NCBI GenBank assembly: GCA_014607495.2
Contig: CP053159.1
Location: 3,665,501-3,729,500 of the forward strand
DNA: 64,000 nucleotides
Direction: 5' to 3'
Origin: Carposina sasakii
Lineage: Eukaryota > Arthropoda > Insecta > Lepidoptera > Carposinidae
Part shown: positions 1 through 14,700 of the stretch, one piece after another
Numbering within the stretch: the first letter of the stretch is position 1
Layout: each line of letters starts with the position of its first letter
Notes under the pieces: generated by a model
The model's input: the letters and a program-made list of their open reading frames with translations, nothing else
What the model was told of the DNA's origin: nothing
Databases searched by the model: none
Made by a program: the position numbers and the translations under genes

Positions 1-724
1 ATCTAGAGTATCGATAGTACCTACTATCATGAAGATTGACATTCAAAGTCCAACTTTAGATAATTCGGCAACTTTATAGTGGATACACACGTCAATAATA
101 CTGCACTGCAAACTATCGCTCATGGCTGCAACTAATTAGTGATTAATTATATCGCTAACATGGACGATGCGAAGGACGACGGAATGGCTACTTATTAAAG
201 AAATCGAGACTAGCTGCATCATATTAAAATACTATTAATGTATCATATTAATGTAATTTTGGAAAATTACATTCATTAGGTTTCATCTAGCAGTCCTAAC
301 TATAAATCACACGTCTTAAGTATATTTACTTACAATTAAATGCTAAAGGTAAAGCTTTCGATGTAGTTTTCAAAAAACTCTAAGTAACGTGTTCCTTTTT
401 TTTGGAAAAACTTAGGTACTCACTTAGTAGGATTGGTACATGCTATTCAGAAAAAAACTGACCGCTCACATTGAAAATTTCAACATATTTCGCAGAACAA
501 AAATGGGAGTAGACAAACTTTGGGACCATTCACAATATGTACCTACTTAATAGAAACGGCACTTTATGGACACATCAACCAATCTACGCCAATTACTACA
601 CCGAGTCTGGTCAGTCCAACACGAGCTCGTTGTAGAAATCCTCGTCTCAAAACTTCAGCATGATCGTCTCATCGTGGAGTACCCCCTTGTTGGGGTCCGA
701 GAACCCCCCAGGGGTGGGCGTCAC
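1..724. other. 3' flank / 3' UTR of the zinc-finger gene
   Basis: This AT-rich stretch follows the stop codon of the minus-strand zinc-finger gene, so part of it should be its 3' UTR. I see no convincing minus-strand polyadenylation signal and no coding exon. The end of the transcript is undefined and may lie outside the window. Confidence 0.4.
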
Positions 725-1078
725 TCAGGTGCACAGTCCAGAATTATCCACCAAAGATCGAGCTAGCACATCGGCAGCTGCGATATCACTCACTTTGCCC
801 TCGAAGTGTCCTCTCACGTGGAACATGAATTCGGCCTTGCCGGCGAACTCTTGTCGACACATGAGGCACAGATGATGCGCGTGCGTCTGTTGTCTCTCCG
901 GAGCGTAGTGTGTGTGCCCGTGTGTGAAGTACGTGCCGCCGCTGGCCTCGTTGACAACAGTGGCCGTGGAGACGGAAGCCGTAGCAATGCCGTGCCCATT
1001 CAGCAGCTGCTGATTCTGATTGTGGTGGTGGAGCAGCTGAAGTTTTTCTTGGTTTGATAGGTGGACTTTTTCTTGTTG
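725..1078 (-). CDS. Zinc-finger gene exon 13 (C2H2 finger 4 and stop)
   Basis: Residues 557-673. Gln/His-rich, then a finger (C627, C630, H643, H647), ending with TGA at 725-727. The acceptor is TTTTTCTAG. Confidence 0.85.
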   Translation of the reverse strand, partial: QQEKVHLSNQEKLQLLHHHNQNQQLLNGHGIATASVSTATVVNEASGGTYFTHGHTHYAPERQQTHAHHLCLMCRQEFAGKAEFMFHVRGHFEGKVSDIAAADVLARSLVDNSGLCT

Positions 1079-4000
1079 CTAGAAAAACGTATTATATGAG
1101 AATGGCAAACCTATGATATGAAGAGTTTAGTTATAAAACTATTATTCTAATTAGCTTTCGGCTCCAGAGAGTGCTCAATACCTAACAAATTAATGTAAAA
1201 TGCCTAGAGACTAACAGAACTTTATCGCTATATGGTCAACACTCCAAGACAAAAAATGGAGAACAAACAAACTCTCATAATACTTTTTTTGGTACAAACC
1301 TGATGCTGCTGGGTTTGCTGCATCTTATCCTGCAGCAGCTTGTTCTCTGGCAGATGGGACTTGGCGTGTGCACTCCACTCGTCCCTGGTCGCGAAGAGGC
1401 GTCCGCACAGCTCGCACGACCACGACACCACCATACCGGCGGTGGCTGCCGCAACCGCAGTAGCCGCACTCGTGTGGACCAGGTTCGAGTTCTAAAGGGT
1501 TTGGTCAGGATTAGAAACCTCATCCTATCTGCTAATATTTTAAGTATGTGTGAAGGTATTTGGCTGTTTGTATTCTTTACGCTTAAACTAACGAACGGAT
1601 TTTGATGAAAGTTTGCGGTCTTAGTAATATTTTTAAGTTTGGGTTCAGAATACAAAGTAGGTGCAGGGGAATGAAATAAAATCCATCTCCATGCAAAGTT
1701 AATTGAAAAGTTTAGTTACTGTCTGGGATATGGTAACATGAATTCGATAAAAGCTTGATGAGCGGCTATCGTAGGTCTTCCCCCATATCAGTTGTACTAA
1801 AGTCACACTCAACTATAAATACGAGCTATTGTCCACTGATACAATAATAGATGTATCTACGTTGTATCCTTTCACGAAAACACTTCCGACCTATGTATAT
1901 ACGTACGTTATTATTATATTCGTTCAATAATTTTAATTACACATGCGAGCAACTTTGTCACTAGACTTGAACTCCAAGAATACTAGAAAAGGTGCGTGTT
2001 TTAAAAACATGGACCGGCTACAGTTATTTCTTATAATGTATAGCGTTTGTAATGCATAATGTTACATGATTGTTAATATCCAAAACAGACACTATTCAGG
2101 TTTAGATATTCTTGCACTCAGTCACTTATATGATAATTTATCTGCAAGAGCATTAAAGGAGTTAAAAGGAAACATTAAAACATGCGTTATATGAGTGAGC
2201 TGAATTCTAGATTTTTTTCTAAAGTTGTCGTGTAAAAAACTCAAATAAATAGCGCAACTCGCATTGATTCAAAAAGGTGCAAATTCAGCGTTGCATAGCG
2301 TTGAAGCCACTTCCCTCAAATACAGTTAAACCCTTTCTATGCAATATGATGATGAAAACTAAGCGGCGTGACTACAACAGACCTAATATAACATAACCAC
2401 GAAGTGCATGCGACAACATCGTACCACAAGTGCGGTATTTACCGTAAAGTTGTGGCCCGGTACCTGGCACACTTGTATGGATTGTTGATGTGAATGCTGC
2501 TGCTGCGCTGCTGCTGCTATCTCCGCTTGGCTCGGCTTCGTGTCTTCTTGTTTTGTTAATTGCGGCTTGACATCGTCCAGTTTTAATGCTGGAATTAAAA
2601 CTTTCATCAATTAGAAACTTTCTAGTGTAATCCCTAAAATATAGACGTAGTCAACCTAGTGTGGATGCAGCCCGCTTCCAAAAAGTCGTAGTAGAGGTTG
2701 TTGGGGGAGGCCTATGTTCAGCAGTAGACGTAATGGCTGATGTGATGAGGTAGCTGCGTGAAATAATCTCCCTCCACTACTCCTATATACCTATAAATTA
2801 CTGATAGCATGATAACTACAGTAGAGTAGAGTTCCCACAGTTTCCAGAGTGTGATATCCTATGAATGAAGGCATCTCACTTCTGAGCAAAGGCCTCCCTC
2901 CTGGCTAACTAGGGAAAAACTTGTCTCCAAAATGTAGACAAAAAAATATATTTACAACAACAAAACTTACGTGGTATGGATATGGACCTTTTCCCAAGCG
3001 GCGCGATGTTAGAAGGCGTGATGTGTTTCAATTTGTTCATATGAAGCACCAGCTTGTCGCGGCGGGCAAAGGCTTTGTTACACACCTCGCAAACGTACGG
3101 TTTTTCTCCTGTATAGAAAAACGAAGATTTTATCCATGCTTATCATATAAGCATTATTAATCATAGCTTCACACTTTGGGTACAAAAATCCCCAAAGAGT
3201 ATTTGTTGGGGAACCAGTAATATTGAGAATAGTGGAAAACCAGTTGACTGTTGAACCAAGGTCCTGACATACCTGTATGTATCCTCATGTGTATGGTCAA
3301 CTTGTCTTTCCTCGCCAAACCTTTGCCACAAATTGTGCATTCAAAAGCTTTGCTTCCTGAAAATTAAGAACAATATAATTAGAATTAGGTATACCTATTT
3401 CTATCATATTATTTTGGAATTAACTCGGTGGATTCATTTTCTTTTTGCGTTCCTAATAATTGCTATTCTATTTACGATCGTGTCGACTTTCCTAATTCCA
3501 TCCCATTTTGGGTGCTGTTTTCTCGTGTAATATTTACCACTGTTTCCTAGAATTGCTATTGAATACACATGGGAACCTCAGTTCAAACCCAGAGAGGATC
3601 TGATTCAGATTTCACAATATTCTTTTATTGATTGTTTGATCAATATTACGAACAACACTTATTGTTCTTATAAAACTAAGTGAGCATACGGAAAATTTAC
3701 GTGAAATGAATGTGAACTTGATATAATTTATACATAACAAGTACATAACGAGAGAAACAAGCATAATATAATAAGTAAACAAGATAAGAAACATTCACAC
3801 AAAGAAATTACGGGGACTCCGAAGTCGATTCGAAAAAGCTTACTTGCTACCCATAGAGTTCATTGCTTGTTTTATAAGGAAGAAGCATTATCTTTCTGCT
3901 CTTTTCAAATGTAATAATAGAAAAAAATCTACATGAATTGAGAATGGATAACATTTGCATTTGGAAAGTTTTCGTTTAAGCTTACTCTCCTAAGTTCGTA

Positions 4001-7000
4001 CCTATCGTAAACCTAACCCTACACCGCTAAGTATTGTTGTAGGTATTCTTTATTGTACACACAAAAATTGGATAATATAGTGTCTTAGTTCTAGCAATCC
4101 CAAAACACAAGTATTCTGTTAATCTGGCGGATACATCATAATCGTGTTGTGCAAAGGTCCACGTAAAGAATCCCTGTAATTTCCCATTCTCATGGGAATT
4201 ACTGGAAATTCTTTCTTATCGAATGCCTATATCATACAAAGAGCACACACCCTTAAAAGTTTCAGCTCTATAAGATCGGCGGTCAATCGTAAGGTGTAGA
4301 TCCATCGGTCATTCAGGACAAAGTAGGTATTTTATATGTATATATATTCCACAATTGCAGTATATTTTTATTCTCTAGTGTAAACGTAGCCTCAGTGACA
4401 CAATACATGCCTTCGCTAAGTAAACATTACTTTATTGAGCGTTCAAGCGGTCATTCATAGTGAAAGAACACGACGGAAAGGTTGTTTTATACAAAAAGTG
4501 AATTCAGTGAGATCTAGTCAAATGGCTTTTGGTTTGTAAGTATTACATAGTTTAATTAGTTTTTTATAGATTTGCATTTTTAACCCTTTTTTGTATTATC
4601 GCAGTAAACATGCAATATTTAAACCTATCTAATTCTAGAGTGTGAATATAAAGCTTAGTTTTCGTCTGTACTAGTTTCATCGCCGCCGCGCCGGTTTCTT
4701 GAAAGCATGTCAACTATAGGTATATCCACAAAATTGATGTGTCAAATCAACTATTACAAAGAATATACTTACTCTCGACAGTTAATTCGACGATCAAAAG
4801 TTGGTTAGCATTCGAGGAACCGGTGGTATTTTACAGACACTGTTCATGCAGCTTAAGCTTCGTAGACTTAGTAAACAGTAAGTGACAAAAACCCTTATTT
4901 TTTCCAGCTTATTCATAACAGCTCTCCTAGCCTTTTCGGCGTATTGGTACACAAAATACCTATTACTGCCTACAGAGTTAACACAACGGCGAAACCAGGT
5001 GGTAGTAGTGTTCAATGCCAACTTCTCTGACCCTGTCCAAATGGAAATGAAAGTAAAAGACTTGACAACACATGGTCCACCGTTGAAATATCCAGAGCAA
5101 CGTAGAGCCAAAATACTGACCTATCGGAATGTTAGCAGAAGCATTAGTCAAGTGTTACGGAATGTTACTAAAACCTAATTTGTAGACTGTTATTGATAAA
5201 TAAATTGCTGTTTTCTATTTGATTTTATTTGAAAAACTTTACAATTTGTAAACAAAGCTGTATGTAAAAATACAAGGGTTACTCATTTGGATTTACACCG
5301 TTCAGAAGTTAAACAATAAACAGTTTGAAGATGACCTTTAGGTTAATTGTTAGCTAGCTAATAATAGAATAAAATTACCTTCGTTGGTAGAGCTGGTAGG
5401 CTTTATAGCAGGGTGTTTTCGTACTGCTACGGTGCCTTGCAATGCTTTCAATCTGGTCCCGGGGTGCATCGACCCTCCCTCGGCATACGGCTCCGTGAAT
5501 GGAATCAGGTTCGGCCTAGGTATTGTGTTCGTTACTTCGGGAGACCTTTGGGAAAGAAATGGGAAATTAGATAAGACACGGCTAGAACTATTAAATTAGG
5601 CTACTTTTCTAACAGAGATATATGCTAATGCTACGTTGCAATGAATTCGTTTTATATACAGTGGCGTAGCAAGGTAACTAGGGGCCCTGGGGCAAATTAA
5701 AAAATGGGGCCCCACTGCTATCTCAACTATCGATTTTGAGCAATTGTTAGGACTAGTTTCGACTAGACATTTGAAGTGAAAGAATTTTGAAGTTTACGAG
5801 TCCCATAATTGAAAGACTGCTTATGATAATACATGCGCGAGCGTAGTGAGCGCGAATTTTTTTCTCGTATTCACCATGTAACTTGTTTATTACTTCTTGA
5901 AAATTCAAGCTCTACCGAGGATTTCTGACCATTGCTAAATAAAACATAAGATAGGTTACAATCGGATAGACATTACCAAGAACTTTTAGAGTTTACGTGC
6001 CCCATAATTGAAAACTGAAAGAAGCATAATAGATGCGCGAGCGCGAAATTTTTGCTCGTACTTACCACATAACCTCAAGTAAAATGTGTATTACTTTTTG
6101 AAAATTCAAGCTCTACCCAGGAATTTTCACGGTAAGGATTCGAGGGCCCCCTGAGCTTAAGGTCAGGTGCACTGCCCCGCCTAGTCCCTAGGTAGCTACG
6201 TTTTAATGTTTATATACCAATCGAATTCATTTACATCATGGACTAATTTGTAGCAACGTGTGGAGGAAAGGCAGCCTTACAGAAGTTAGTAATCCCAAGA
6301 CCATGCATGTCATAAATAGTTGGGATTAGACCTGATTAAATAATTGAGACATCATCATCGGAGAGACAGGAGAGGTATTCTGTACCAGTGACTTACCTAC
6401 AGAAAATTGGTGACATAATAATACTCTCACTCTATATCTTTGACCACTCGGGTGAAGAATTTTTTCCATTTCTTTATTAATAATTTTATAATAAAATATT
6501 TGCCTGTTCGAAAGCTATTTTGTGATATGGGCAGAGAGATGATGATGGCTCGTCTGTTATGTTATAAGAAGTAGGTAATAATCACCAATTGCCAAGACTC
6601 TGCAGCACCCTGACGCCCCCTTCGAAGCCCATACCGACGTCATCTGGTACGGTGAACGTGCTGTCCGGCCCGCCAGTACTCGAGCTCACTTGCGGTACCT
6701 TTGGGTACAGACCAGTTTTTGTAAGTACATATATAAATATTAAATAATATAAAATCTTCCATTACGGACTGACCAACAATATGCAATCGAAAATACTGCT
6801 GGTATTTTCTGGCCGTAGAAGGCTTAAGTTGAGCATGCTCGTTTTGTAAAGGAGCAAGAAAGGATTTCCTACAATTTCCTGAATTCTAAATTCGCACTAG
6901 ATCCAATGTGTAATTACACACGTGCGAATGTGACATGTTGGGCAAGCTCTGTACTAATAAAATAAATAGCTCATATTTTATTCTATTATATTTGTTTTTT

Positions 7001-8078
7001 ATCTTAGAGTTACGTCAGATCGTTTACCTTAATAGGAGAGTTGATAGTAGCATAATGATGTTGCGTGGAGCTGACGGTAGGAGGTGATGGATGTCCAGGG
7101 TGAGCGCTGTTCTGCGCTTGCTGTAAGAATACCTGACCATTACTTTCATTACCAATGACGTGTTACAATCCCTAAACTAATCTAAACTTAACATATTTTT
7201 AATAAACTGTGAAAATTTCATAAGTATCCAGATGGTCGTGGACTTCAAATCATGCGATAAAGTAGGTTATGTCATTTTGATTTTTGATGAAGCTGTCACC
7301 GTAGATAGTTTTAGAGTTATTGAATACATGTAGATCATGTTGCTAAACATAAAGCAGGACTGTTTCTATTGTGTAAGCGAGACACCGCTCTATGTAGTGT
7401 TGAGAGACATCTCTGTTGTTCAATGATAATAATCGTGCTCAACAAGTGTTTATGGGCAGCCAACAGAAAAGCATGTTGAATCCGACATTATGTATTGAAA
7501 TAATAAACAATAACTTATTGTAACTTACTTGCAACTCCTGGTGATGTCTTGAAGAGCTGTTTGTGTTGTTTTGTTGCTGTTGTTGTTGCTGCTGTTGTTG
7601 ATGCTGTTGTTGCTGCTGTTGCTGTTGTTGTTGGACCTGCTGCTGCTGTTGTTGTTGTTGCTGTTGTTTCATGAAAAAATATTGTTGGTATATTCACGTC
7701 CTGATGGAAGTATGCTTGATAGAGTATTAGTAGGTGTTCACGCATGTGATGCGTGAGTTGGCTGCTGCGAGGTGAGGGGCAGGCACTGCTGCTGTCATTC
7801 CCGCCCGCCCCACGGCCCCCGGGCTTCAATAACGATAACGATATAAATATTTCGTAATCTTCAATAAACGTCTTTCAAGCAAGCAAGACTTCCTTATTTT
7901 GAGGTTCCAATCCGGAACAGTAGGTATTATCAAATCTGTATATGTTGTAAGGGAACGATAGCAAGACAGAATACAAAATATTTATTCACAGCAAAGAGCT
8001 GATAGTATTTTTTAATATCACTTGTCACCTGTTGTTGTTGTTGAACCTGCTGCTGCTGCTGTTGTTGCTGCTGTTGCT

Positions 8079-8111
<33 letters not shown>

Positions 8112-8763
8112 ATAAAATGGATTACGATGTATACATATTGTTCATATGTGTCTACACTATTTTGCTATATTTTTTTATTGTTAATTGCTAATACAATAGG
8201 GGTGTTTACTATGGTTGAATTTTAATGACATTTTATGCTTATCAGAATAAATCATCAAAATCTGTAAAATTACAATTTGATTAGGTGTCCAAATGAGGTA
8301 GTAATAAGCCTTCAAAGTTAAGTGGGCAAGTCCATTTTTCAAATGTAAAATTAATTGAAAATTACAACATCACAGGTCCATCTGCATCATTTACAGAAAT
8401 TTTTGCTTGATGATGATGTTAATAAAAGCAAAATTTTAAATAGCCGCAGAACAAAAGTTCTTTTACCGCATACAAGTTACTGAAAGAGTGACGTCATAAT
8501 TGTGGTAGCTGTTTGTATGGAGTGTTTTTGGCAAGTTTATAATTGTAATTTTGAAATCGTTATATCTCGGAAAATTTTCACGCTAGCGAAGTTTTTCTTT
8601 CGCAAATGTTTCTTTTATTTTATGATCTTTTGATATATATAACCCTATATATAGTAAACGACCCTATTAAGAAATGCGATAGGACAACTTGAATCTAAAA
8701 GTACCTACTTTAAACATTATAAGGAACGAAAATTGCATATAATCAAAATTTACATAACATACT

Positions 8764-8795
<32 letters not shown>

Positions 8796-11700
8796 TTGTT
8801 GCTGCTGCTGCTGTTCTCTCCTAGCAGCTGAAGCCGCTTGAGCCATATGCTGCTGGACGGCCACGTGTGCCTCCAGATATGCCGTTTTCTGTGCCTCCGT
8901 CATCTTGTCCATGTTAACAGTACCGTCCTGGAATACAGTTAGTTGAATTCTCGCAGATTTACTTATTCTGAATAATAAAACATCATGTTATATACAAGCA
9001 GTCATAGGTACAGTACAAGTGATGTCTAGAGTGAGGTAGATACATTTTTATACCCACCCGTATCAAAAAAGTCAACCAAAGCATATTCTATCTATAAATA
9101 TCATTTATAGAAAATGGTTTTTAGGAATATGAACATTTGTTTCTCTTGGTTACGCGATAATTTGGGTATGGCGCGATAGATAAAGTTGAGAGCAACTAGT
9201 GTTTAGAATAAATGCAAGTTCTGTTATTTTTTAATGTGGCATCTCTATTTACCTTTGGACATAACGAATACGAGATTTGTAAAATGACAACCGAAACTAG
9301 AAAAAGTCTGGTTTTCGTCACAAAGGTTTCGCGGGTGAGAAAAAGTCCTAGGTAAGGGATGTTGCCTTCAATGAGTGTCTTTGATGCGGTCGGAGGGCTG
9401 GGAAGGTAGGGTGGCGTCCCCCGATGCACTCCCCACAGAAAGTGAGAACGGCCCCTACTTTCATTCCGTAACATAGGGTGTGTTTCACCCTATGCTTAAT
9501 TGCCCAAATTCCTAGGTTCATCGACCTTACGACGTGATTTCTTAGATTCCGGGGTCAATGGTCTCTCGATCTTCATTTATGTGATTGGTACTTTATTTGT
9601 GAGTAGGCACAGTTCAGTCATATACATTTAGTGAAAGAAGTCTATTGCTTGTATCAGAGAAAAACTTTTTGAAGATAAATACAAATTAAACATTAAAATA
9701 ACTTGGTATAATATAGGTACTATTGAACAAGTTGAGATTGAATCTTAGATGAAAACAAAATAGAAGATAGTGACTCGTCTCCAGCGCGTGGACCGCTTAA
9801 ATTAGGCCAACGTCGCCTGATTTTACTCATTTGCAGTTGAGAGTAGCAATAGCGCGCTCGTGTGACGGAAGAAATTCTTTTTTTATTTTAAGCGGGGTAA
9901 AAGTTATCAAAATGCCTTGTACTAATCACAAAAAAAAAAAAAAAATCACATGGAATCACTTTTCACGCATAAGTACACGAAAACTTTAAATTCTTAGGTT
10001 AATAATTGTAAATTCACTTATTGTTTTGATCGCCATTTTGCAGAGCGAGATAAAAATATGATACATCTATGTGCGACAAGTTAAACAAGCAAACACGTGC
10101 CGTGTGTGCGAATGCGCCCGCTGTCTTTCATTTTTGCAGTAGCTTCTTACCATAGTTATTGTCTGGGACACGAGCTGACACGACTCAACCCAAAATTATT
10201 CCGATGATGCTCCATTGAAACGCGCTTGTCTCGCTCGCGCTACTTTCGAAATAAATAGGTTTGTCTCTATCGCTCAGTAGTGTACAACGTTAAATACAAT
10301 TACAGCTGTTTGTGTGTTCGTGCGTGTAGTTGTGTAGCATGCCTAATTTCTTGTTGACAATTTTAAGGACGTGCCCTATCTTCCGCTATTTTGTTTTCAT
10401 CTAAGGATTGATTGATAATTTGTGCGTGGTATCGATGAAATTTGGTAAATCCTGATTCAACAAATAATTCTTCTAAAACACATATTCCTTGTTATAGCTC
10501 ATGTAGAGCCAAATAAACGAATGAATATTTATTGCCAAACATAGTACCTTTTAGCCGATTTGAATGTCTAATCATAAATTATAAACACAGTCCCCTAGAG
10601 AATGCGCTAGCGTGTCCCCTTATCGCTGATTAATTAAAAACAAACTTACCTATCGTTCGGTTCTCGTGGGGTTCGGATAGGGAAACAAGTGCGGGATGAT
10701 GAGTGTGTCGCGAGTGTGGTGCATAGATAATAAAAGCAGGATTGGAAGGGTGTGTAAGATTAGAGTTATTTTTGCTTATTGGCGTAGTATATTTAGGAAA
10801 ATATTACTTTTTTGTTAGGTTCTGTGTGGTGTCGGCAGAGTTGCCCGTAAGAGGCGATCAAGGGTTTCCGAGAGGTGGGCAGGCAGCGCGTACAGCGCCT
10901 CCCGTGTTGACAACAAAGTGCGGAAATCACTGCAGTCGCCAACCCACCTGTCCAGAGTGGTGACTATAGGCAAAAATTCCCCCCTATGGCAGTAGCCTTG
11001 TGGCCTGAGGTGAGCCTATCAGCAGTGGACTGTAATATGCTGATGTGTGTTTTTTATATTACTGTATCATGTTCAATAAATAGCAAATAATTAATGTGAC
11101 CGCAAAATTAATTATTTTATGTTCGAAGCAAGCCACACTTAGGTAATAAGGCAGGCTTTCCTGTCGCGCTGGGGTCAATTTGTATGTAGTCACAGGTAGC
11201 ATTTTTAACCCGCATTTTTGAGTCGCGCTGGACTGCTCAGCGCTGACGGCCATACAAATTGACCCATCAGTGCACGTCTCAATAAAAGTACATATGTATA
11301 AGATTTAATTCAACTTACATCAAAATCCCAATATTGTACAAAATCCATACTGTGCTTGATTCTCATCTTACAAACTAAACCGAGAAAGGTAAAAAAGTTA
11401 CTAAAAATCACTAAGTATCACATACTGGCAAAAAAATTTAAACGGACAAAAACTACAGTAACTCCCATTCAAAGTACTAGGATCGCATGACGTGGTAGGA
11501 GTTAAGGGCGACTAGTCTCAGAGGGCACGGCTGCCCTCCGTCGTACCTATGCAATAAGTGCAGGAAAACCTCGACATCGATCGACTTTCTTCTAGACGGC
11601 GGTTTTCTGAATTGTGGTGATTACTGGAATTATTCAAGTGCGACGTCTAGCCGAGTCTGGTTTTATGAAGACTTACTTTGTAACGTTTAATAACAATATT

Positions 11701-14700
11701 TTCATTCGATTGAAATAAATTTCCAATTTCACTCTGTGTGTTTAATTCTACGACATATCGACCTCGCCAATAGTGTATAATTGCTACTAACAAATGGCAT
11801 GACTTGATCTTGTTCTGTAGAAAACTTAGTTATTAAGCAAATTCCATTTAGCAGAAGTATTAATAATTCAGTTCAATAAATAATTTGCTTGCTAACAGCG
11901 GTTAGATTTTAATTATTTGTGACTTGAAGCCTTCCTATTGGAGCAAACCATGGAGAACCTTCTTCATGGAGCAAACGTATGGATGACGAATATCTATCGA
12001 TTCGAGCGAGAAATAATGTTATTACACCTAAGCCCCAAGATACGAGACCCTGTGATCACAATTATAAGTTGTTTCGAGGGAAAGTGTAGAGCCGGTGGTG
12101 GGTGAACCCCAGTTGTAAACTTCCGAATAATAACGTCTTAGACAATATCAAAGAATCTGTATTTAAAAATAAGATTAATTCACTCATTTGGTGCAACAAT
12201 TACACAACTTAAAAAAATCTAAAACTGACTAAATTGCACAAAAAGCTACCCACACTCCTATCGTAGAAAATACGCAGATCTACAGTACTTATTGCAATAT
12301 TTTTGCAGTTGTGTCGAATTGTTGCACTAAATGAACGTATAATGGATCACAAAATGTTTTGGTATTTGTAAAAACCAGCTATACTTTTGTCATAGTTAAC
12401 GCGAACGACAACGTTTTGACTAGAGGGGAGCATAGGCTTTGTTCTGGAGGTTCAGTTCAGGGTGAATGCAGCCAACGAACCCCCTCCACCCTCAGGGGTT
12501 GTAATAGGTACGCTATTATAAGGGGGTGTGTCTGCACCCAGGTATTTATGTAAATAACAGCATGCCTATCACAGATCATAATAAAATGCCTTTGCAATAT
12601 TAAAAAAATAATAAAGGTACTTATTTTTTTTTTTAATGATGATGAAGGGCTTACCCAAATGCCAGTAATTTCGTTAAGGGTGGTAAAACACTTCAGTACG
12701 TTTGCGAAATGTTTAGTACAACGTCGTCGTGATAAAATTCACATTGAGAATTCTCAAAATGTCGTTAAAATGATGCAGTTATGATCTACACAATATATTG
12801 ACTACACACACAGAAATTGGTATGTGATTAGTTTAAAATAAAATTGGTCGTAATCAGAATTAGAATAGTCAACCTGTTGGTTGGTTAAATATGTAGAGTG
12901 CCTTCAACGATTCTGCCAGCTAGCAATAAAATTAAAACCATTAGCTGTCTACTCCTCACCCACCCAAACCCTCGACTAGCTTAGCAGCTACCAGGCTTCC
13001 ATGACGTTTGACGAGTGGGGAACCATTGGGTGTGTGCAAGTGATGGCGTGCCCCCTGCGGGGGGCGTAGTGGGAATATCCTTCGCCCGGTAGGTCAGGGT
13101 TAGCTGTACCCCCGAGCTGCTCCGACCTTGGATCCAAAGGTGTCATATGGGTCGAGGAAAGGTTTTATGCGTATTCTATTTTTGAATTTGTAGAATTTTT
13201 TTTTCAAAGGTTTGTTTTAGGGCGATATTTTTGGGACCTTTACAGTGAGGGTTTCAGTGATAACGTATAAAGTATGCAAGTAATGGATCATTTAAAGGTA
13301 ATAAAGCTGAAATATTTCACGCTCTGTGCCATTCCAGGCTGGGAATTTAATTTATTGCTTGATCGGGCTAGTGCTCTATCATATAGATAGGATATTAACG
13401 TCTTCGGACATGCGTAGATCAAAGCCAAATACAAAAGCGTCGTATGTTGTTGATAGCCTTAAAGTTAACATATTAGAGCGGAAAATTCATTGCTTTTGAT
13501 CAACTTGCCCAAAATAACTAGATCTACAATAAGAGAAACAAACTCGGGAAAGTGCAACTAAAACAGCAGCATTACAAAGAGAGTGGCGACTCTGGCGAGC
13601 TCACGATATTTCGGAAGGAAAATTGCTAGTTGAAAGGCATCGTTCGGAAATGTTTCATGTCTGGTTCCTTATTGAGTTCGGAATTGTGTGTACGGAAGCG
13701 ATGCGAGTACATTGTTGGGGATATAAGCTACATTGTGTGGGCAGTAAGGTCGAGATTTGGTAGTGAAGTGTGGGTGGGCGATGGTCGATACGGCCGGGGG
13801 CTCGCGATCGATGGAGGGGCGAGAATCGCATCGTACAAGTACCATAGTTTTCCATATCTTGCTATATTCGGCCTTTGATAAATGTATTTCCTGGACAATG
13901 ATTTGTATCAAGGATGTTATTTATTACATAATTTAACTTTGGGTTTAATGAAAGCATTAACACTTGTTTGTCGATTGTCTAATTATATGTTACTTTCTAT
14001 GTTCGCACCCCAAAAATGAAACCGCTACCAAACAAAAAAGGAGGTGAATTTAAACAACCCAAAAATAAATAAATCGCAAAGCTTTTGCTTTGGCAACGGT
14101 CACCACCCCAAGGTGGTGATTATTTAAAGAACAAATATAAAAAACAAATCAAAAGAACTGATTATTTAAGTTTTCAAAGTTACAGAACATGTTGTGATTG
14201 TACTAAGTACCTTAATTAAGACCACTAGTTCCTTGAAACTAAATTGTCTACGATTAATATTAAGAGGGCAATGAGGCCCACGTTTAATAAATGAAGGAAA
14301 ATGATTAAATAACTAAAAAACAACAATTTACTTTTATTTTAACTTATTTCTAGGTAAATTTAGGGCGATTTACTGTAAAAATAATGCAAATTTTTATATG
14401 GGCTTTTATATACTACCGTAGTATAATAAGGCCCCTGAGAAGGGTTTTTAAAAATTGTATTTTATTATTAAAAAATATGCTTTTCTTAATCATTTTACAC
14501 CATTTATTACAGCAATATGTACAAGCTATGTAAACAATTTGTTCTTGACATCCTATACGCATTATACTCAGATTTAAAGCAATATTCTTAAAAATTAAAC
14601 CGTCCTATTGTTGCTCAGCATTTCCAAGAAGTGAAAGACCTATATGAGGAATTAGATATTCTACAGAACCCGCAACGACTCTATAATATGGATGAAAAGG

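Noticed and set aside
7515..7829. Single 104-codon frame covering the GC patch and the CAG run as Thr/Ala repeats
   Set aside because: Its frame does not fit the neighbouring polyQ exons or the donor phase.
8022..8225. Plus-strand Val/Ala-rich frame
   Set aside because: It is the antisense reading of the CAG/CAA exon.
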